DNA from: Chitinibacter sp046530675
Lineage (GTDB): Bacteria > Pseudomonadota > Gammaproteobacteria > Burkholderiales > Chitinibacteraceae
Direction: 5' to 3'
Length of the DNA: 64,000 nucleotides
NCBI RefSeq assembly: GCF_046530675.1
Contig: NZ_CP172558.1
Coordinates: 1 to 64,000, forward strand
Positions 8,436 through 17,933 of the stretch are shown in pieces. The position numbers and the translations under genes are program-made. Numbering within the stretch: the stretch's first letter is position 1; every line of letters starts with the position of its first letter. The notes beneath the pieces are model-generated. The model was not told where the DNA came from, searched no databases, and saw only the letters and a list, made by a program, of their open reading frames with translations.

Positions 8436-9323
8436 ATGAGCATCAACACCGATTATTTGAAACTGCTCGCCCAGCAGATGAGCGATTTCAAATCGAATAC
8501 GCTGGGGCAGCTGGGTTCAAGCAAAAACACCTTTGACATCAACAGTCTTGCCAGTGGGTATATCGCCAGCCAGCAGGTCAACCAAGTCCTGCAAGGCAAT
8601 ACCGTCGAGGGTATCCAAGGATTGTCGCCGCTCGGGCGCAATCTGGCGCTGCCCGATCCGGAAAGCGCTTACAAGATGATGAGCCACATCAACGAGCTGG
8701 GCATGCAGTATCCGGCACAAGCTAGCCGCCTGAGCGATATGCAGTCGGGTGTGAACATGCTGCTTGATGCGGCAAAACCGCTAGCCCAGATCGACGCAAC
8801 GGCAGATTTTGCCAGCGTGAAGCAGCAACTGCAGCGCTTTGCCGACCAGTACAATAGCTGGCGGATGAGTTTCGACACCGATGTGCAAGACCCGGATTTG
8901 CTCGCCGACACCCAGGCGGCGCATGTTTCGCGCTACGAGCTGGAGCAAAGCATCGTCAGCCCTTTTCATGGTGCGACCGAAGGGTTTCGTGGTGTCGAGT
9001 CGCTCGGTTTGAGCGTCAATCCTGCGACCGGCATCGCCCGGCTGGATACGGCCAAGCTGGGCGAAGTCTGGGCGCAGAACCCGGATGGCGTAGCAAAAAC
9101 GATCAATGAGATGGGCCAGCACTTTAGCCGCAGCGCCGAGCTACTGGTCGAAAAAAACAATTTTTTTGCCAAACAGCAGGACAATCTGGCGCGCGTGATC
9201 GCGTATATGGATGAAAACAAAACCAAGCTACAGGCCGAGTTCGGTCTGGGCGATCCGCCCCAACCGTCCGAGCAAGTCGCCCGCGCCTACGCTGAATACC
9301 AGCGTACGCATGGTTTGCCCTGA
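8436..9323 (+). CDS. Uncharacterised protein with FliD C-terminal-like segment
   Basis: 295 residues, no signal peptide or membrane helix, rich in Gln, Ser and Ala, predicted mostly helical. Residues about 185-215 (GVESLGLSVNPATGIARLD) and the following coiled helical tail resemble the C-terminal part of flagellar cap proteins (FliD: a Leu-Gly-Leu turn, then an Asp-x-x-Lys-Leu helix). It is much too short for a complete FliD and no flagellar genes are nearby. It could be a flagellum-associated accessory protein, but I infer no firm role. The ATG follows a purine-rich GACCGGAGCC site. Confidence 0.45.
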   Translation: MSINTDYLKLLAQQMSDFKSNTLGQLGSSKNTFDINSLASGYIASQQVNQVLQGNTVEGIQGLSPLGRNLALPDPESAYKMMSHINELGMQYPAQASRLSDMQSGVNMLLDAAKPLAQIDATADFASVKQQLQRFADQYNSWRMSFDTDVQDPDLLADTQAAHVSRYELEQSIVSPFHGATEGFRGVESLGLSVNPATGIARLDTAKLGEVWAQNPDGVAKTINEMGQHFSRSAELLVEKNNFFAKQQDNLARVIAYMDENKTKLQAEFGLGDPPQPSEQVARAYAEYQRTHGLP

Positions 9324-9379
9324 CGCATGCCAGCATCGTGATCGCTGCCAGAAGAAATAGATTAAATAATCGTCAAAAA

Positions 9380-9535
9380 ATTTTGGTCCAAGACCACCCC
9401 GTCCAGCAAGGCACCTCGCGACGCCAGTACAAATCGTACGACGAGGCGAGATAACGTGTGGTGTAGCTTGGCAACTTGTTGCCTTAGCTTAAGCCATGGC
9501 CTTGGGCTAAAGCTGGGGAACTTTTTGTTTGGCAC
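9380..9535. other. Structured non-coding stretch with several hairpins
   Basis: No ORF. It contains GGCAACTTGTTGCC, a TTAGCTTAAGCC/GGGCTAA pair and an outer AGCTT...AAGCT pair, followed by GGGGAACTTTTTGTTT. Upstream is another imperfect palindrome around GTACAAATCGTAC. It may be the terminator of the FliD-like gene or part of an untranslated RNA. Confidence 0.3.
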
Positions 9536-9536
9536 T

Positions 9537-9818
9537 TAGGGTCTGTTGACGTTTGGTTTGCCGTCGCGCTGGAGCGAGTTTTTCGAGGAAGCAAGGCGTA
9601 GAACGCGCCGCATAGTCATTCTATGCCAGCGGTCTACAACGCAGCATCATCGAAAAAATCGCCCAGCCGGATTTTCTATATAAAAGGCGCGGTTTGGCTG
9701 CTTTTGAGCTGACCCTGCGTTGCAAAAACCTTGCATGACTATGCTACGGTTTTCGCGCCTTGTTTCAGCTCAAAATCAGCACAAACGCGATCTGCAAACC
9801 AAACGTCAACAGACCCTA
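9537..9818. mobile_element. MITE-like element with 25-bp perfect terminal inverted repeats
   Basis: The left end 9537-9561 (begins TAGGGTCTGTTGACG) and the right end 9794-9818 are exact reverse complements over 25 bp. The outermost dinucleotide is TA at both ends, as expected for TA-targeting transposons such as the IS630/mariner type. The 230-bp interior has no transposase; it folds into two long imperfect hairpins (around 9565-9665 and 9690-9780). The right end overlaps the last codon of the ABC exporter gene and supplies its TAG stop. Confidence 0.75.
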
Positions 9819-11516
9819 GGCCGTTCTGGCGTTCAGCTCGCCCAGCTTGGCCATGACCTTGTCGGTAGGGCCAAACAATTGCAGCTGACCGTCTTTCACC
9901 AGCAGGGTCTTATCGGCCACGCTCAATGATGCGGGTCTATGGGTAATCAGAACGACCGTACAGCCCTGCTGCTTGGTATGGCTGACAGCTTGCAACAAGG
10001 CACGTTCACCTTCGTCGTCCAGATTCGAGTTGGGCTCGTCCAGAATGATCAGGCTCGGCAAGCGGTACAAAGCGCGTGCCAGCGCCACACGCTGACGCTG
10101 TCCGCCAGACAGATTGCCACCGGCTTCGCCAATCACGGTATCGTAACCGCGCGGCAGCCGCAAAATCAGCTCGTGAACGCCAGCCATTCTGGCTGCGGCA
10201 ATCACGGCCTCAGGCTCTACTTCGCCAAAGCGGGAAATATTCTCGCTGATGCTGCCGGCAAACAATTCGATATCCTGTGGCAGATAGCCAATAAACTGCC
10301 CCAGCTCGGCTTTATTCCAGGCATAAACGTCGGCACCATCCAGACGCACCTTGCCTTGCTGGCAAGGCCAGATGCCGGCCATGATTTTGGCCAGAATGGT
10401 TTTACCCGAGCCGCTGGGGCCAATCACCGCTAACACTTCTCCGGCCTGCAACTGAAAACCGATATTTTTCAAAATCGACGTTTGACTGTTGGGGGGCGCA
10501 ACAAAAACGCCATCCAGTTGCAAAGCCCCTTTGGGACGCCCTAGCGGCATACCGGGCTCCCGTGCTGGATGGCGCTTGAGCAAGGTATCCAGCCGCTCAT
10601 AGGCCTCGCGTGCGGTCAGCCAGCTTTTCCAGCTGGCAATGGCCTGCTCAATCGGTGCCAATGCACGCCCGACCAGCACGGAGGCCGCAATCATCACGCC
10701 ACCGGTGGCCTTGCCTTCCAGCACCAAATAAGCCCCCAGACACAGCGTCAGCGATTGCAGGAACAGACGGATAAAGCGCGTCAGCGCACTGATCAGCGCC
10801 GATTTGTTGCTGGCCTTGATTTGATGCTGTATCGCCGCGTGCTGGAAGCTTTGCCAGCGCGACTGCAACGCAGGTAGCATGCCCATGGCCTCGATCACCT
10901 CGGCATTGCGCAAATTGGTATTAGCATACTGCGCAGCCTGCTGCTGCTGCTGATTGGCTTCGCTCAAATGCGCATGGGTCATTTTTTCATTGAGCCAGGC
11001 CAGTCCAAACAAAACCACTCCGCCGACGATGCAAAGCCAGGCCAGCGATGGATCAATCAGCCACAACACGATCAGGTAAACGGGGATCCACGGAATATCA
11101 AGAAAAGTGATCAGCGCCGAACCGGTCAGAAACTGCCGCAGATTATTCAGGTCGGCCAGCGCGAAGCTGGGGTTGACCGCACCATTATTCAGGTTGCGCT
11201 CGAAGCTGGCAGAAAACACCCGTTCGGATAGATCGGCGTCGAAGGTTTCGCTCATCCGGACCAGGGTCATCGAACGGAACATTTCCAGCAGGCTATTGAT
11301 CCAGTACAACAGGGCAACGAGCAGCGTCAGCAGCAGCAACGTCGTTTCATTCCGGCTATTAAGTACCCGGTCATAGACCTGCATCATGTACAGCGATGGG
11401 CTAAGCATCAGCAAATGAATGCACAGGCCAAAACCGGCCAGCACCAGAAACTTCCTTTTGTGCTTGATCAGATGAGGCCAGATCGCACTGTCGGAATCGA
11501 TTGCCGCAAATTTCAT
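9816..11516 (-). CDS. Type I secretion ABC transporter (PrtD/HasD-like permease-ATPase)
   Basis: 566 residues from the ATG at 11514-11516; an upstream in-frame extension has no membrane or family character. The N-terminal half has the six-helix export domain (LSPSLYMMQVYDRVLNSR near residue 40 is typical of the PrtD family). The C-terminal ATPase has Walker A GPSGSGKT, signature LSGGQRQRVALARAL, Walker B LIILDEP and switch His in ITHRP. It should form the inner-membrane motor of a T1SS with the HlyD-like and TolC-like proteins encoded at 16.6-19.3 kb. Likely substrates are the RTX protein just upstream and the M10 protease. The stop codon lies in a MITE end. Confidence 0.92.
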   Translation of the reverse strand: MKFAAIDSDSAIWPHLIKHKRKFLVLAGFGLCIHLLMLSPSLYMMQVYDRVLNSRNETTLLLLTLLVALLYWINSLLEMFRSMTLVRMSETFDADLSERVFSASFERNLNNGAVNPSFALADLNNLRQFLTGSALITFLDIPWIPVYLIVLWLIDPSLAWLCIVGGVVLFGLAWLNEKMTHAHLSEANQQQQQAAQYANTNLRNAEVIEAMGMLPALQSRWQSFQHAAIQHQIKASNKSALISALTRFIRLFLQSLTLCLGAYLVLEGKATGGVMIAASVLVGRALAPIEQAIASWKSWLTAREAYERLDTLLKRHPAREPGMPLGRPKGALQLDGVFVAPPNSQTSILKNIGFQLQAGEVLAVIGPSGSGKTILAKIMAGIWPCQQGKVRLDGADVYAWNKAELGQFIGYLPQDIELFAGSISENISRFGEVEPEAVIAAARMAGVHELILRLPRGYDTVIGEAGGNLSGGQRQRVALARALYRLPSLIILDEPNSNLDDEGERALLQAVSHTKQQGCTVVLITHRPASLSVADKTLLVKDGQLQLFGPTDKVMAKLGELNARTA

Positions 11517-11709
11517 CGCAAAGCGCCTGTCAGTTGAAAATCGGCAGCCAGTATAAGGGATTTCATCCGCTTCATAATTTATCCTGCCGATTTCAGTCCC
11601 ATTATCCTTGTCGACATGACAATAACCCTGTCCAAAAACAGTGGTTTTTGTCGCGCGCAAAGAAAAAAGAATGCCGATACACGACATTCTTTTTCAGAAC
11701 ATGGATGGC

Positions 11710-14700
11710 TTAGACTTGGAACAGATAGTCCGTCATGCCTGTTTGGCCATTCACATAGCCAAGTAAAGTCAGTTCATTGCTTTCAACCGCTGCGTCGGCA
11801 TCAACTGCCTTAAACAGATAAATGCCTGTCTGGGTACCGTTATCCACCACAAATATCCTTTCATCACCAACGACATAAGCACTGCTGGCCGAGCCAATTT
11901 TGGCTGCCGCGCTAACGGCAGTAATACTGCCGCTGATGTTGCTGGAGAAAACGACCAGTTCAGCTGCTTTGGTAAATCCACCTGGAGCACCACGGATCAC
12001 GCTGCCTTCGAGAATACCATCCTTGTCACCCAAGCCACCGAGCCCCGAGCTATCGAACACAATCTTGTCGCTGCCAGTAGCGAAATCCTTGACCGTGTCG
12101 AAACCGGATTTACTATCGAATACAAAGCGATCCGCGCCAGCGCCCCCATATAGTACATCGTTGCCAGCAGCTCCGATCAGTACGTCATCGCCCGAACCGC
12201 CATTGAGCGTATTAGCGGCAGCATTGCCAATCAATGTATTGGCCAAAATATTGCCGGTACCATTAATGGCAGAAGAACCTGCCAAAGTGAGATTTTCAAG
12301 ATTGCTGCCCAGAGTCCACGTAACCGATGATTGGACGGTATCGATTTCACTTGCCTGTGTACTGGTTTCCTGAATAACGTCGCCAGCCACATCAACAATA
12401 TAAGTATCGTTTCCGGCACCACCAATCAAAGTGTCGTAACCAACACCGCCATTTAAGATATTGGCTGCACTATTGCCGGTTAGTGTATTGCTCAAGGAGT
12501 TGCCGACACCGTTGATTGCTGCAGAACCGGTCAAACTCAGCTTTTCGAGATTGTTACCCAACGTCCATGATACAGATGACTGAACCGTATCTATTTCATA
12601 GAGTGAGGTGCTAGCCTCCTGAACAACATCATTAGTTGAATCAATAATATAAGTATCGTTACCCGAACCACCAATCAAAGTATCGTTGCCAGCTCCACCA
12701 TTCAATACATTGGCGGCGCTATTGCCGGTTAGAGTATTTGCCAGGGAGTTGCCAGTAGCATTAATGGCTGATACGCCAGCCAGAACGAGATTTTCCAAAT
12801 TGCTGCCAAGCCCCAATGATACTGTTGAACGAACCGTATCAATTTCGCTGGCCTGCGTACTGGTTTCCTGGATGACATCGTCCGAATTATTGACAACATA
12901 TGTATCGTTACCGGTACCGCCAATCAGGACATCGATTCCGCTGCCGCCAATCAAGGTGTCAAGGCCGCTCCCACCAATTAAGGTGTCATCTCCATTACCA
13001 CCAGCAAGAAGGTCATTGCCAGCACGGCCATCCAGAGTATCGTTATCCTCCCAGCCAAACAACACATCTGAACTGCCGTTATTCACTTGATCGCCATTGA
13101 GCGCATCACCACTGTTTGAGCCAATCTGCAGACCAACGGCCACATCGTTAAATTGCAAACTCTCTATATTCTGCAAAGTGACGGTTTTTCCCGAGCTAAT
13201 CTGGGTTGCAGTAACCCATCCAGATACATCATTGAAGCCGAATTGCCAATCGTTACGCAAGCCTGCAAGAACCAACCGATCTTGACCATCGCCACCTTCA
13301 GCAATAACCTGATTGGCACCTTGGTTTCCGATGTAAAGCACATCATTACCCAACCCACCATCCAATTTACCTAGCGTGCCGTTGCTGCGCAGAGTGTCAC
13401 TTCCTTCTGTTCCACTAAGGGTATAACCCTCCGAATCAGACAGATAAACCTTTTGTGGAATATACCCTGACTCCCAATTGGCAACCGTGTAAATACCATG
13501 CACTTCTTCGATACTTTCCATGGTGTCCATCGTATTGACGCCATCAACAGTAGCAACCGTAACGAGCCCCTGTTCATTGACACCAAACTCGGCATTTGTG
13601 ATCGAGCCGTTCACATAGGCAGTATCGTGTCCTTCACCACCGTGCAACTCATCATTGCCACGCCCCCCCCATAAATTGTCATTATTATTACTACCAACCA
13701 ATGTGTCATTGCCGTCAAACCCTTGAACATAATGACCAGTTTCGCCAATAGTAGGTACAGTAACCAAGTCGTCGCCATTGGAACCAATCCCTTTACTCAT
13801 CGTATCCGGGGTCGAATCAGTCAAGAAAACAACATCATCATCTTGGTAGTTATGCTCGAACCAGTCTGCATCACCCCAAGTACCGTGATCAAAGCGGATC
13901 AATTCAATATTGCGCAATACATCAATTGCCCCACTAATTAGATGGAGCACCTGCCAAGAACCGTCTACTTGTTCAGTAATTGAGTAATCACTTGCCGCGC
14001 CCTTGTACATTACCCCGTCATAGCCTGCCCCGCCATCGAGCGTGTCATTACCATCGTTGGCTTGTACGATACCAGAACGGTATCCACTGTATTTACCACC
14101 GGTAAGCCAATCATCGCCACCACTGGCGGTAATGCTGTCATTCCCGTTGCCTGCACTAAGAAACTCATCGGCATTACCGCCCTCCAGAAAGAAGTTGCCA
14201 GTGCCAGTGTAAAGCACAGAATCAACCCCTTGATGTTCAGTCAGATTGAAATGATTAATACTCACCCATGCAACTTTCTCGCCAGCTTCATCAGCAATAA
14301 CCCGATCGCCGACATTATCAATGTAAATGTCCTTGTAGCCACTGCCGATCAAGTAGGTGTCCGCACCAGCACCACCGTTGGCCCAACCGGCGTTATGATT
14401 GTTACGGACATCCAGAATGTCATTACCCTCTGTACCCAAAGCTTGGGCAGATTCCCAACCCACATTTGAATCTGCAACAATGTAGTTTTGCTGGTCATCA
14501 GTGGTTGCCAGATTGCCGTCTGCATCGAAAATCAGTTTTTCGATGCCTTCATGAGTATCGATATCCAGACTGTCTTTTCTTGATGTAGTGATTGTAGAGC
14601 CATCAAAATCAACATTGAAATCGATAAACGTCCCCTGTTCGACAACGACATCCTTAAGTTCAGTTCCCGTGAAGTGTTCATTGCTGGTGGCATCGGCATA

Positions 14701-15060
14701 GCGCACATTGGCAGGCAGCAGATCACTTAACGTAAAGCTTTGAGGTGCAATTGGATTGACTTGAACTGTTTCGATCCCTCGCTCTAGAATTGACGAACCT
14801 GTGATCTTATTTGTTATAAGAATGCGGCCATCATCCTGACCAACAAATGAGTAATCATTGATTGCGAACTCAGCAAGAATCAACACATCTTGCCCCGCCC
14901 CCCCATCAACGGTGTCATTACCATCATAAATATCAAAATAAATCCAGTCATTGCCAGCGCCGGCCTCAAGTACATCATCACCGCCATAACCAGCAATCCA
15001 GTCATCTCCACTGGAACCATTGATGGTTTCGTTCGTATAGTCTCCACTGATGGAATTCAT
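11710..15060 (-). CDS. Large secreted RTX calcium-binding repeat protein
   Basis: 1116 residues from the ATG at 15058-15060, preceded by CAGGGGTGG; an ATG 11 codons upstream is less likely. The whole protein is RTX nonapeptide repeats (GGxGxDxLx type, for example AGNDWIYFDIYDGNDTVDGG) separated by beta-rich spacers. There is no signal peptide and no enzymatic motif that I recognise. Residues about 720-970 hold three 83-residue tandem repeats. The final ~140 residues match the end of the M10 protease and likely hold the secretion signal. It is probably an extracellular matrix or surface-layer type protein exported by the adjacent T1SS. Promoter region 15061-15278 is AT-rich with no other gene. 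Confidence 0.85.
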   Translation of the reverse strand: MNSISGDYTNETINGSSGDDWIAGYGGDDVLEAGAGNDWIYFDIYDGNDTVDGGAGQDVLILAEFAINDYSFVGQDDGRILITNKITGSSILERGIETVQVNPIAPQSFTLSDLLPANVRYADATSNEHFTGTELKDVVVEQGTFIDFNVDFDGSTITTSRKDSLDIDTHEGIEKLIFDADGNLATTDDQQNYIVADSNVGWESAQALGTEGNDILDVRNNHNAGWANGGAGADTYLIGSGYKDIYIDNVGDRVIADEAGEKVAWVSINHFNLTEHQGVDSVLYTGTGNFFLEGGNADEFLSAGNGNDSITASGGDDWLTGGKYSGYRSGIVQANDGNDTLDGGAGYDGVMYKGAASDYSITEQVDGSWQVLHLISGAIDVLRNIELIRFDHGTWGDADWFEHNYQDDDVVFLTDSTPDTMSKGIGSNGDDLVTVPTIGETGHYVQGFDGNDTLVGSNNNDNLWGGRGNDELHGGEGHDTAYVNGSITNAEFGVNEQGLVTVATVDGVNTMDTMESIEEVHGIYTVANWESGYIPQKVYLSDSEGYTLSGTEGSDTLRSNGTLGKLDGGLGNDVLYIGNQGANQVIAEGGDGQDRLVLAGLRNDWQFGFNDVSGWVTATQISSGKTVTLQNIESLQFNDVAVGLQIGSNSGDALNGDQVNNGSSDVLFGWEDNDTLDGRAGNDLLAGGNGDDTLIGGSGLDTLIGGSGIDVLIGGTGNDTYVVNNSDDVIQETSTQASEIDTVRSTVSLGLGSNLENLVLAGVSAINATGNSLANTLTGNSAANVLNGGAGNDTLIGGSGNDTYIIDSTNDVVQEASTSLYEIDTVQSSVSWTLGNNLEKLSLTGSAAINGVGNSLSNTLTGNSAANILNGGVGYDTLIGGAGNDTYIVDVAGDVIQETSTQASEIDTVQSSVTWTLGSNLENLTLAGSSAINGTGNILANTLIGNAAANTLNGGSGDDVLIGAAGNDVLYGGAGADRFVFDSKSGFDTVKDFATGSDKIVFDSSGLGGLGDKDGILEGSVIRGAPGGFTKAAELVVFSSNISGSITAVSAAAKIGSASSAYVVGDERIFVVDNGTQTGIYLFKAVDADAAVESNELTLLGYVNGQTGMTDYLFQV
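12160..12910 (-). repeat. Three tandem 249-bp repeats inside the RTX gene
   Basis: The segment coding for GNDTYIVD...GNSAANVLNGG recurs with a 249-bp (83-codon) period; for example, GTATCGTT appears at 12404, 12653 and 12902. Copies are similar but not identical, so the array could expand or contract by recombination. Confidence 0.7.
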
Positions 15061-15278
15061 GACCACCCCTGCTAGAAAGAAACAAAAAAACATTACAAAA
15101 ATGTAAGCTAATATTAAGCAAAATCCAGCAATTCTAAATCATCCAGGCAACCCAATGTTATTTTCGTATGCGTTCCGCGCAGTCACCTGCCATTGCGCAT
15201 TAAGCATTCATCAGAAATCTAAAACAAAAAATTGTAACCCATTGAAATAATTAATTAATTCAACAATCAACCGTAGGG

Positions 15279-16505
15279 CTATTTAAGGAACTTACTAATC
15301 AAATGAGCATACTGGGGTAGACAGACGGACTTCAAGTCATAGCGGTCAATGATGGTTTGTCTCGCAGCCTGACGTATAGGCAGCAAATAATGCCTTGCTT
15401 CAATGGCCTCATTCATTTTCTCGGCCAGCGCCCGATAATCAAAAAAGTCGGTCAGCCAGCCATTGACGCCATCTTCAATCACCTCGCGAACCGGCGCTGT
15501 ATCCGAACCAATCACCATGCACCCAATGGACATTGCCTCCAGCATCGACCACGACAGCACAAAGGGATAAGTCAGATAAACATGCACGGTGCTGAGCTGC
15601 AGGATTTTCAGATAATCCGTATAAGGAGTCTTTCCCAGAAAATGCACACGACTCAAGTCCAGATCGCCGCCGAGCTCATTGAGCATGGCTTCGCGCCAGG
15701 TTTTTCCGTGTTTGGGCATAGCCCCATAACTGACTCCATCGCCCCCCACGATCAGCACATGTGCTTTGGGTCTTTTGCTCAGAAACGCTGGCAAAGCTCG
15801 CATAAAGGTATGGAAACCGCGGTAAGGTTCCATATTGCGATTCACAAACGTAATGATTTCATCATGTTGCGACAAATTGACGCCTTTGACCGTCAAGCTC
15901 AAACCGGCGATCTTGTCGGCAGGCCGCAGCATTTCGGTATCAATCCCTTCATGGATGACATGAATGCGGTCACGAATGAAATCGGGATACTGCCGAGCCT
16001 GCCAATGCGTAGGGCTGATCGCCCCGTCCATGTGCGGCAAGCTCACCAGCTGAGTGGCATTTTTAAGGCGCAGGCTATGACTTAACTCAGGTGAAGCAGG
16101 AAACTCGGGGTCAAAATGACAATCCGCACCGTGTGCGTTATAGAAAAACTCCAGAAAGCCAAGTAATGGCACTTCAGGAAATTCATCCTTCACAAACATG
16201 CACTCCCCCCAGCCAAGATGTCCCAAGATCAGATCGGGTTTGAAACCTTGGGTGTTCAGGGCTTTCAGCACCCGGCTGACCGCCAGCCCTCGTTGCATGT
16301 GACTGGATAGCGGGCGCAACCAGGGATGGGAGCCTTCTTCCTGTTGCACGCCGGCATACAAACCATACCGCACCCGGGGATCAACGGCTTTAACGTTGCG
16401 CCGGTCGCAAATGGCCACCACGCGGTTGTCCGGGTTACCGGCCAATGCAGAAACGATGTTTTTGTATTGCCCTGGAAAATTCTGATGGATGAAAAGAATA
16501 TTCAT
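15279..16505 (-). CDS. Family 4-type glycosyltransferase
   Basis: 408 residues. The N-terminus MNILFIHQNFPGQYKNI is characteristic of the glycosyl transferase family 4 group PF12000. The C-terminal GT-B Rossmann domain contains HEGIDTEML, VLIVGGDGVSYG and the sugar-nucleotide-binding SWSMLEAMSIGCMVIGSDTAPV. It is expected to transfer a sugar from a nucleotide donor in the cytoplasm. It sits between the RTX gene and the divergent T1SS adaptor gene and is transcribed towards the RTX gene, which suggests that the RTX protein or a surface polysaccharide is its acceptor. The acceptor and sugar cannot be read from the sequence. Confidence 0.8.
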   Translation of the reverse strand: MNILFIHQNFPGQYKNIVSALAGNPDNRVVAICDRRNVKAVDPRVRYGLYAGVQQEEGSHPWLRPLSSHMQRGLAVSRVLKALNTQGFKPDLILGHLGWGECMFVKDEFPEVPLLGFLEFFYNAHGADCHFDPEFPASPELSHSLRLKNATQLVSLPHMDGAISPTHWQARQYPDFIRDRIHVIHEGIDTEMLRPADKIAGLSLTVKGVNLSQHDEIITFVNRNMEPYRGFHTFMRALPAFLSKRPKAHVLIVGGDGVSYGAMPKHGKTWREAMLNELGGDLDLSRVHFLGKTPYTDYLKILQLSTVHVYLTYPFVLSWSMLEAMSIGCMVIGSDTAPVREVIEDGVNGWLTDFFDYRALAEKMNEAIEARHYLLPIRQAARQTIIDRYDLKSVCLPQYAHLISKFLK

Positions 16506-16635
16506 TTTTCAAATTGCATAAAAAAGTCTTTGAGTGTCCGCAATTCCCCGATGCAAGCTCATACGCTAGAATCATGGCCAAAATCAATCATACCTTATGC
16601 CAATCAGGCGCATATCGCTATTCGGAAACAGATCA

Positions 16636-17931
16636 ATGCTCAGTAAATTGTGGTCAGACTTAAACACCCATCCATTGCGATATGGTATTGGCTCGGTTTT
16701 TCTGGCCATCGTCGGCCTTTTCATCTGGGCGGTCTTTGCGCCTCTTGATCAAGGAGTCGTGGTGCAGGGAGTCGTCAAAGTCACCGGCAATCGGCAAACG
16801 GTACAAACTCTCGTACCCGGCAAAGTCGTTGAGATTCTGGTCAAGGATGGTCAATCCGTCAAAAAAGGCGAAGCCTTGATCAAGCTGGACGATACAAATG
16901 CCCGCGCACAACTTGGTATCGTCGAAACGCAATATCTGACAGCGCTGGCCAATGGGGCCCGCTTGCGTGCAGAGCGTGAACAGAAAACGGCAATCGATTT
17001 TCCCAACGATTTGAACAGCTCGAACCCGATTGCACAGACCGCAGTCCAGCTTCAGCGGCAATTGTTCACGACAAGACGCAGCGCGTTACAGGGAGAAATC
17101 GACATTCTGCACAAGAATATCGACGGACTATCGGCACAGAAAACCAGCTTGCAGCAGGTCAAGGCCAGCCGGGAAAGCCAGCTGAAAACTTTGCGGGTCG
17201 AACTGGAGAATGCAAGAGAGCTGGCCCAAGACGGATTTATTCCAAAAACCAGAATGTTTGAACTGGAGCGGAATGTTTCTGCAGTTGAAGCCGGCATTTC
17301 AGAAGATATTGGCCAGATTGCAAAAATCGAGCAGGATCTTGCCGAACGACGTTTACAAATTATCCGGCGCAATCAGGACTATCAGAAAGAAGTCGAAATG
17401 CAATCTGCACAGATCGTCCAGGATGTCGCGGTCAGCAGCGAGAAATTGCGGGCGCTACGTTTTGAACTGGACAATGCCGTGATTGTCGCCCCCAGTGAAG
17501 GCGTTGTCGTACAGCTTTCGGTTCATACGATAGGTGCCGTGCTGCAAAGCGGTCACCCTATTCTGGATATCGTTCCATCCGATTTACCACTGATTGTCGA
17601 GGCCCAAATCCCCGTACACCTGATCGACAAGGTTAAAATTGGTAATCCGGTTCAATTGCGATTTACCGCGTTCAATCACATCACGACACCCGAGCTGAAT
17701 GGCCAGTTGGTACTGGTTTCGGCTGACAGCGTCATCGACCCCCAATTGAAACAACCTTATTACGCAGCTCAAGTCGAGTTTGCCAAAGGTAGTTTGAGTA
17801 CACTGAAAAATCACAAAATCATTCCCGGCATGCCAGTTGAAGTCATTATCAAAACCGGCGAACGCAGCCTGATGAACTACCTGCTCAAGCCCTTGTTCAA
17901 CCGGCTCACCGCTGCAATGAAGGAAGAATAA
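16636..17931 (+). CDS. HlyD/PrtE-family type I secretion membrane-fusion protein
   Basis: 431 residues from the ATG at 16636 (GGAAA about 9 nt upstream); an ATG at 16597 would add 13 residues without a ribosome site. One membrane helix (VFLAIVGLFIWAVFAPLDQG, about residues 17-36), a biotinyl-lipoyl-like segment (VPGKVVEILVKDGQSVKKGE), a long coiled-coil hairpin (about 100-270), the second lipoyl half (VIVAPSEGVVV) and a beta-barrel tail with PGMPVEVIIKTGER. It bridges the inner-membrane ABC protein and the outer-membrane channel. The next gene starts 2 nt after its stop. Confidence 0.9.
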   Translation: MLSKLWSDLNTHPLRYGIGSVFLAIVGLFIWAVFAPLDQGVVVQGVVKVTGNRQTVQTLVPGKVVEILVKDGQSVKKGEALIKLDDTNARAQLGIVETQYLTALANGARLRAEREQKTAIDFPNDLNSSNPIAQTAVQLQRQLFTTRRSALQGEIDILHKNIDGLSAQKTSLQQVKASRESQLKTLRVELENARELAQDGFIPKTRMFELERNVSAVEAGISEDIGQIAKIEQDLAERRLQIIRRNQDYQKEVEMQSAQIVQDVAVSSEKLRALRFELDNAVIVAPSEGVVVQLSVHTIGAVLQSGHPILDIVPSDLPLIVEAQIPVHLIDKVKIGNPVQLRFTAFNHITTPELNGQLVLVSADSVIDPQLKQPYYAAQVEFAKGSLSTLKNHKIIPGMPVEVIIKTGERSLMNYLLKPLFNRLTAAMKEE

Positions 17932-17933
17932 GA

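Noticed and set aside
12160..12910. CRISPR array
   Set aside because: The regular repeats are in-frame 83-residue RTX units of a coding sequence with a 249-bp period, not short repeats with unique spacers.
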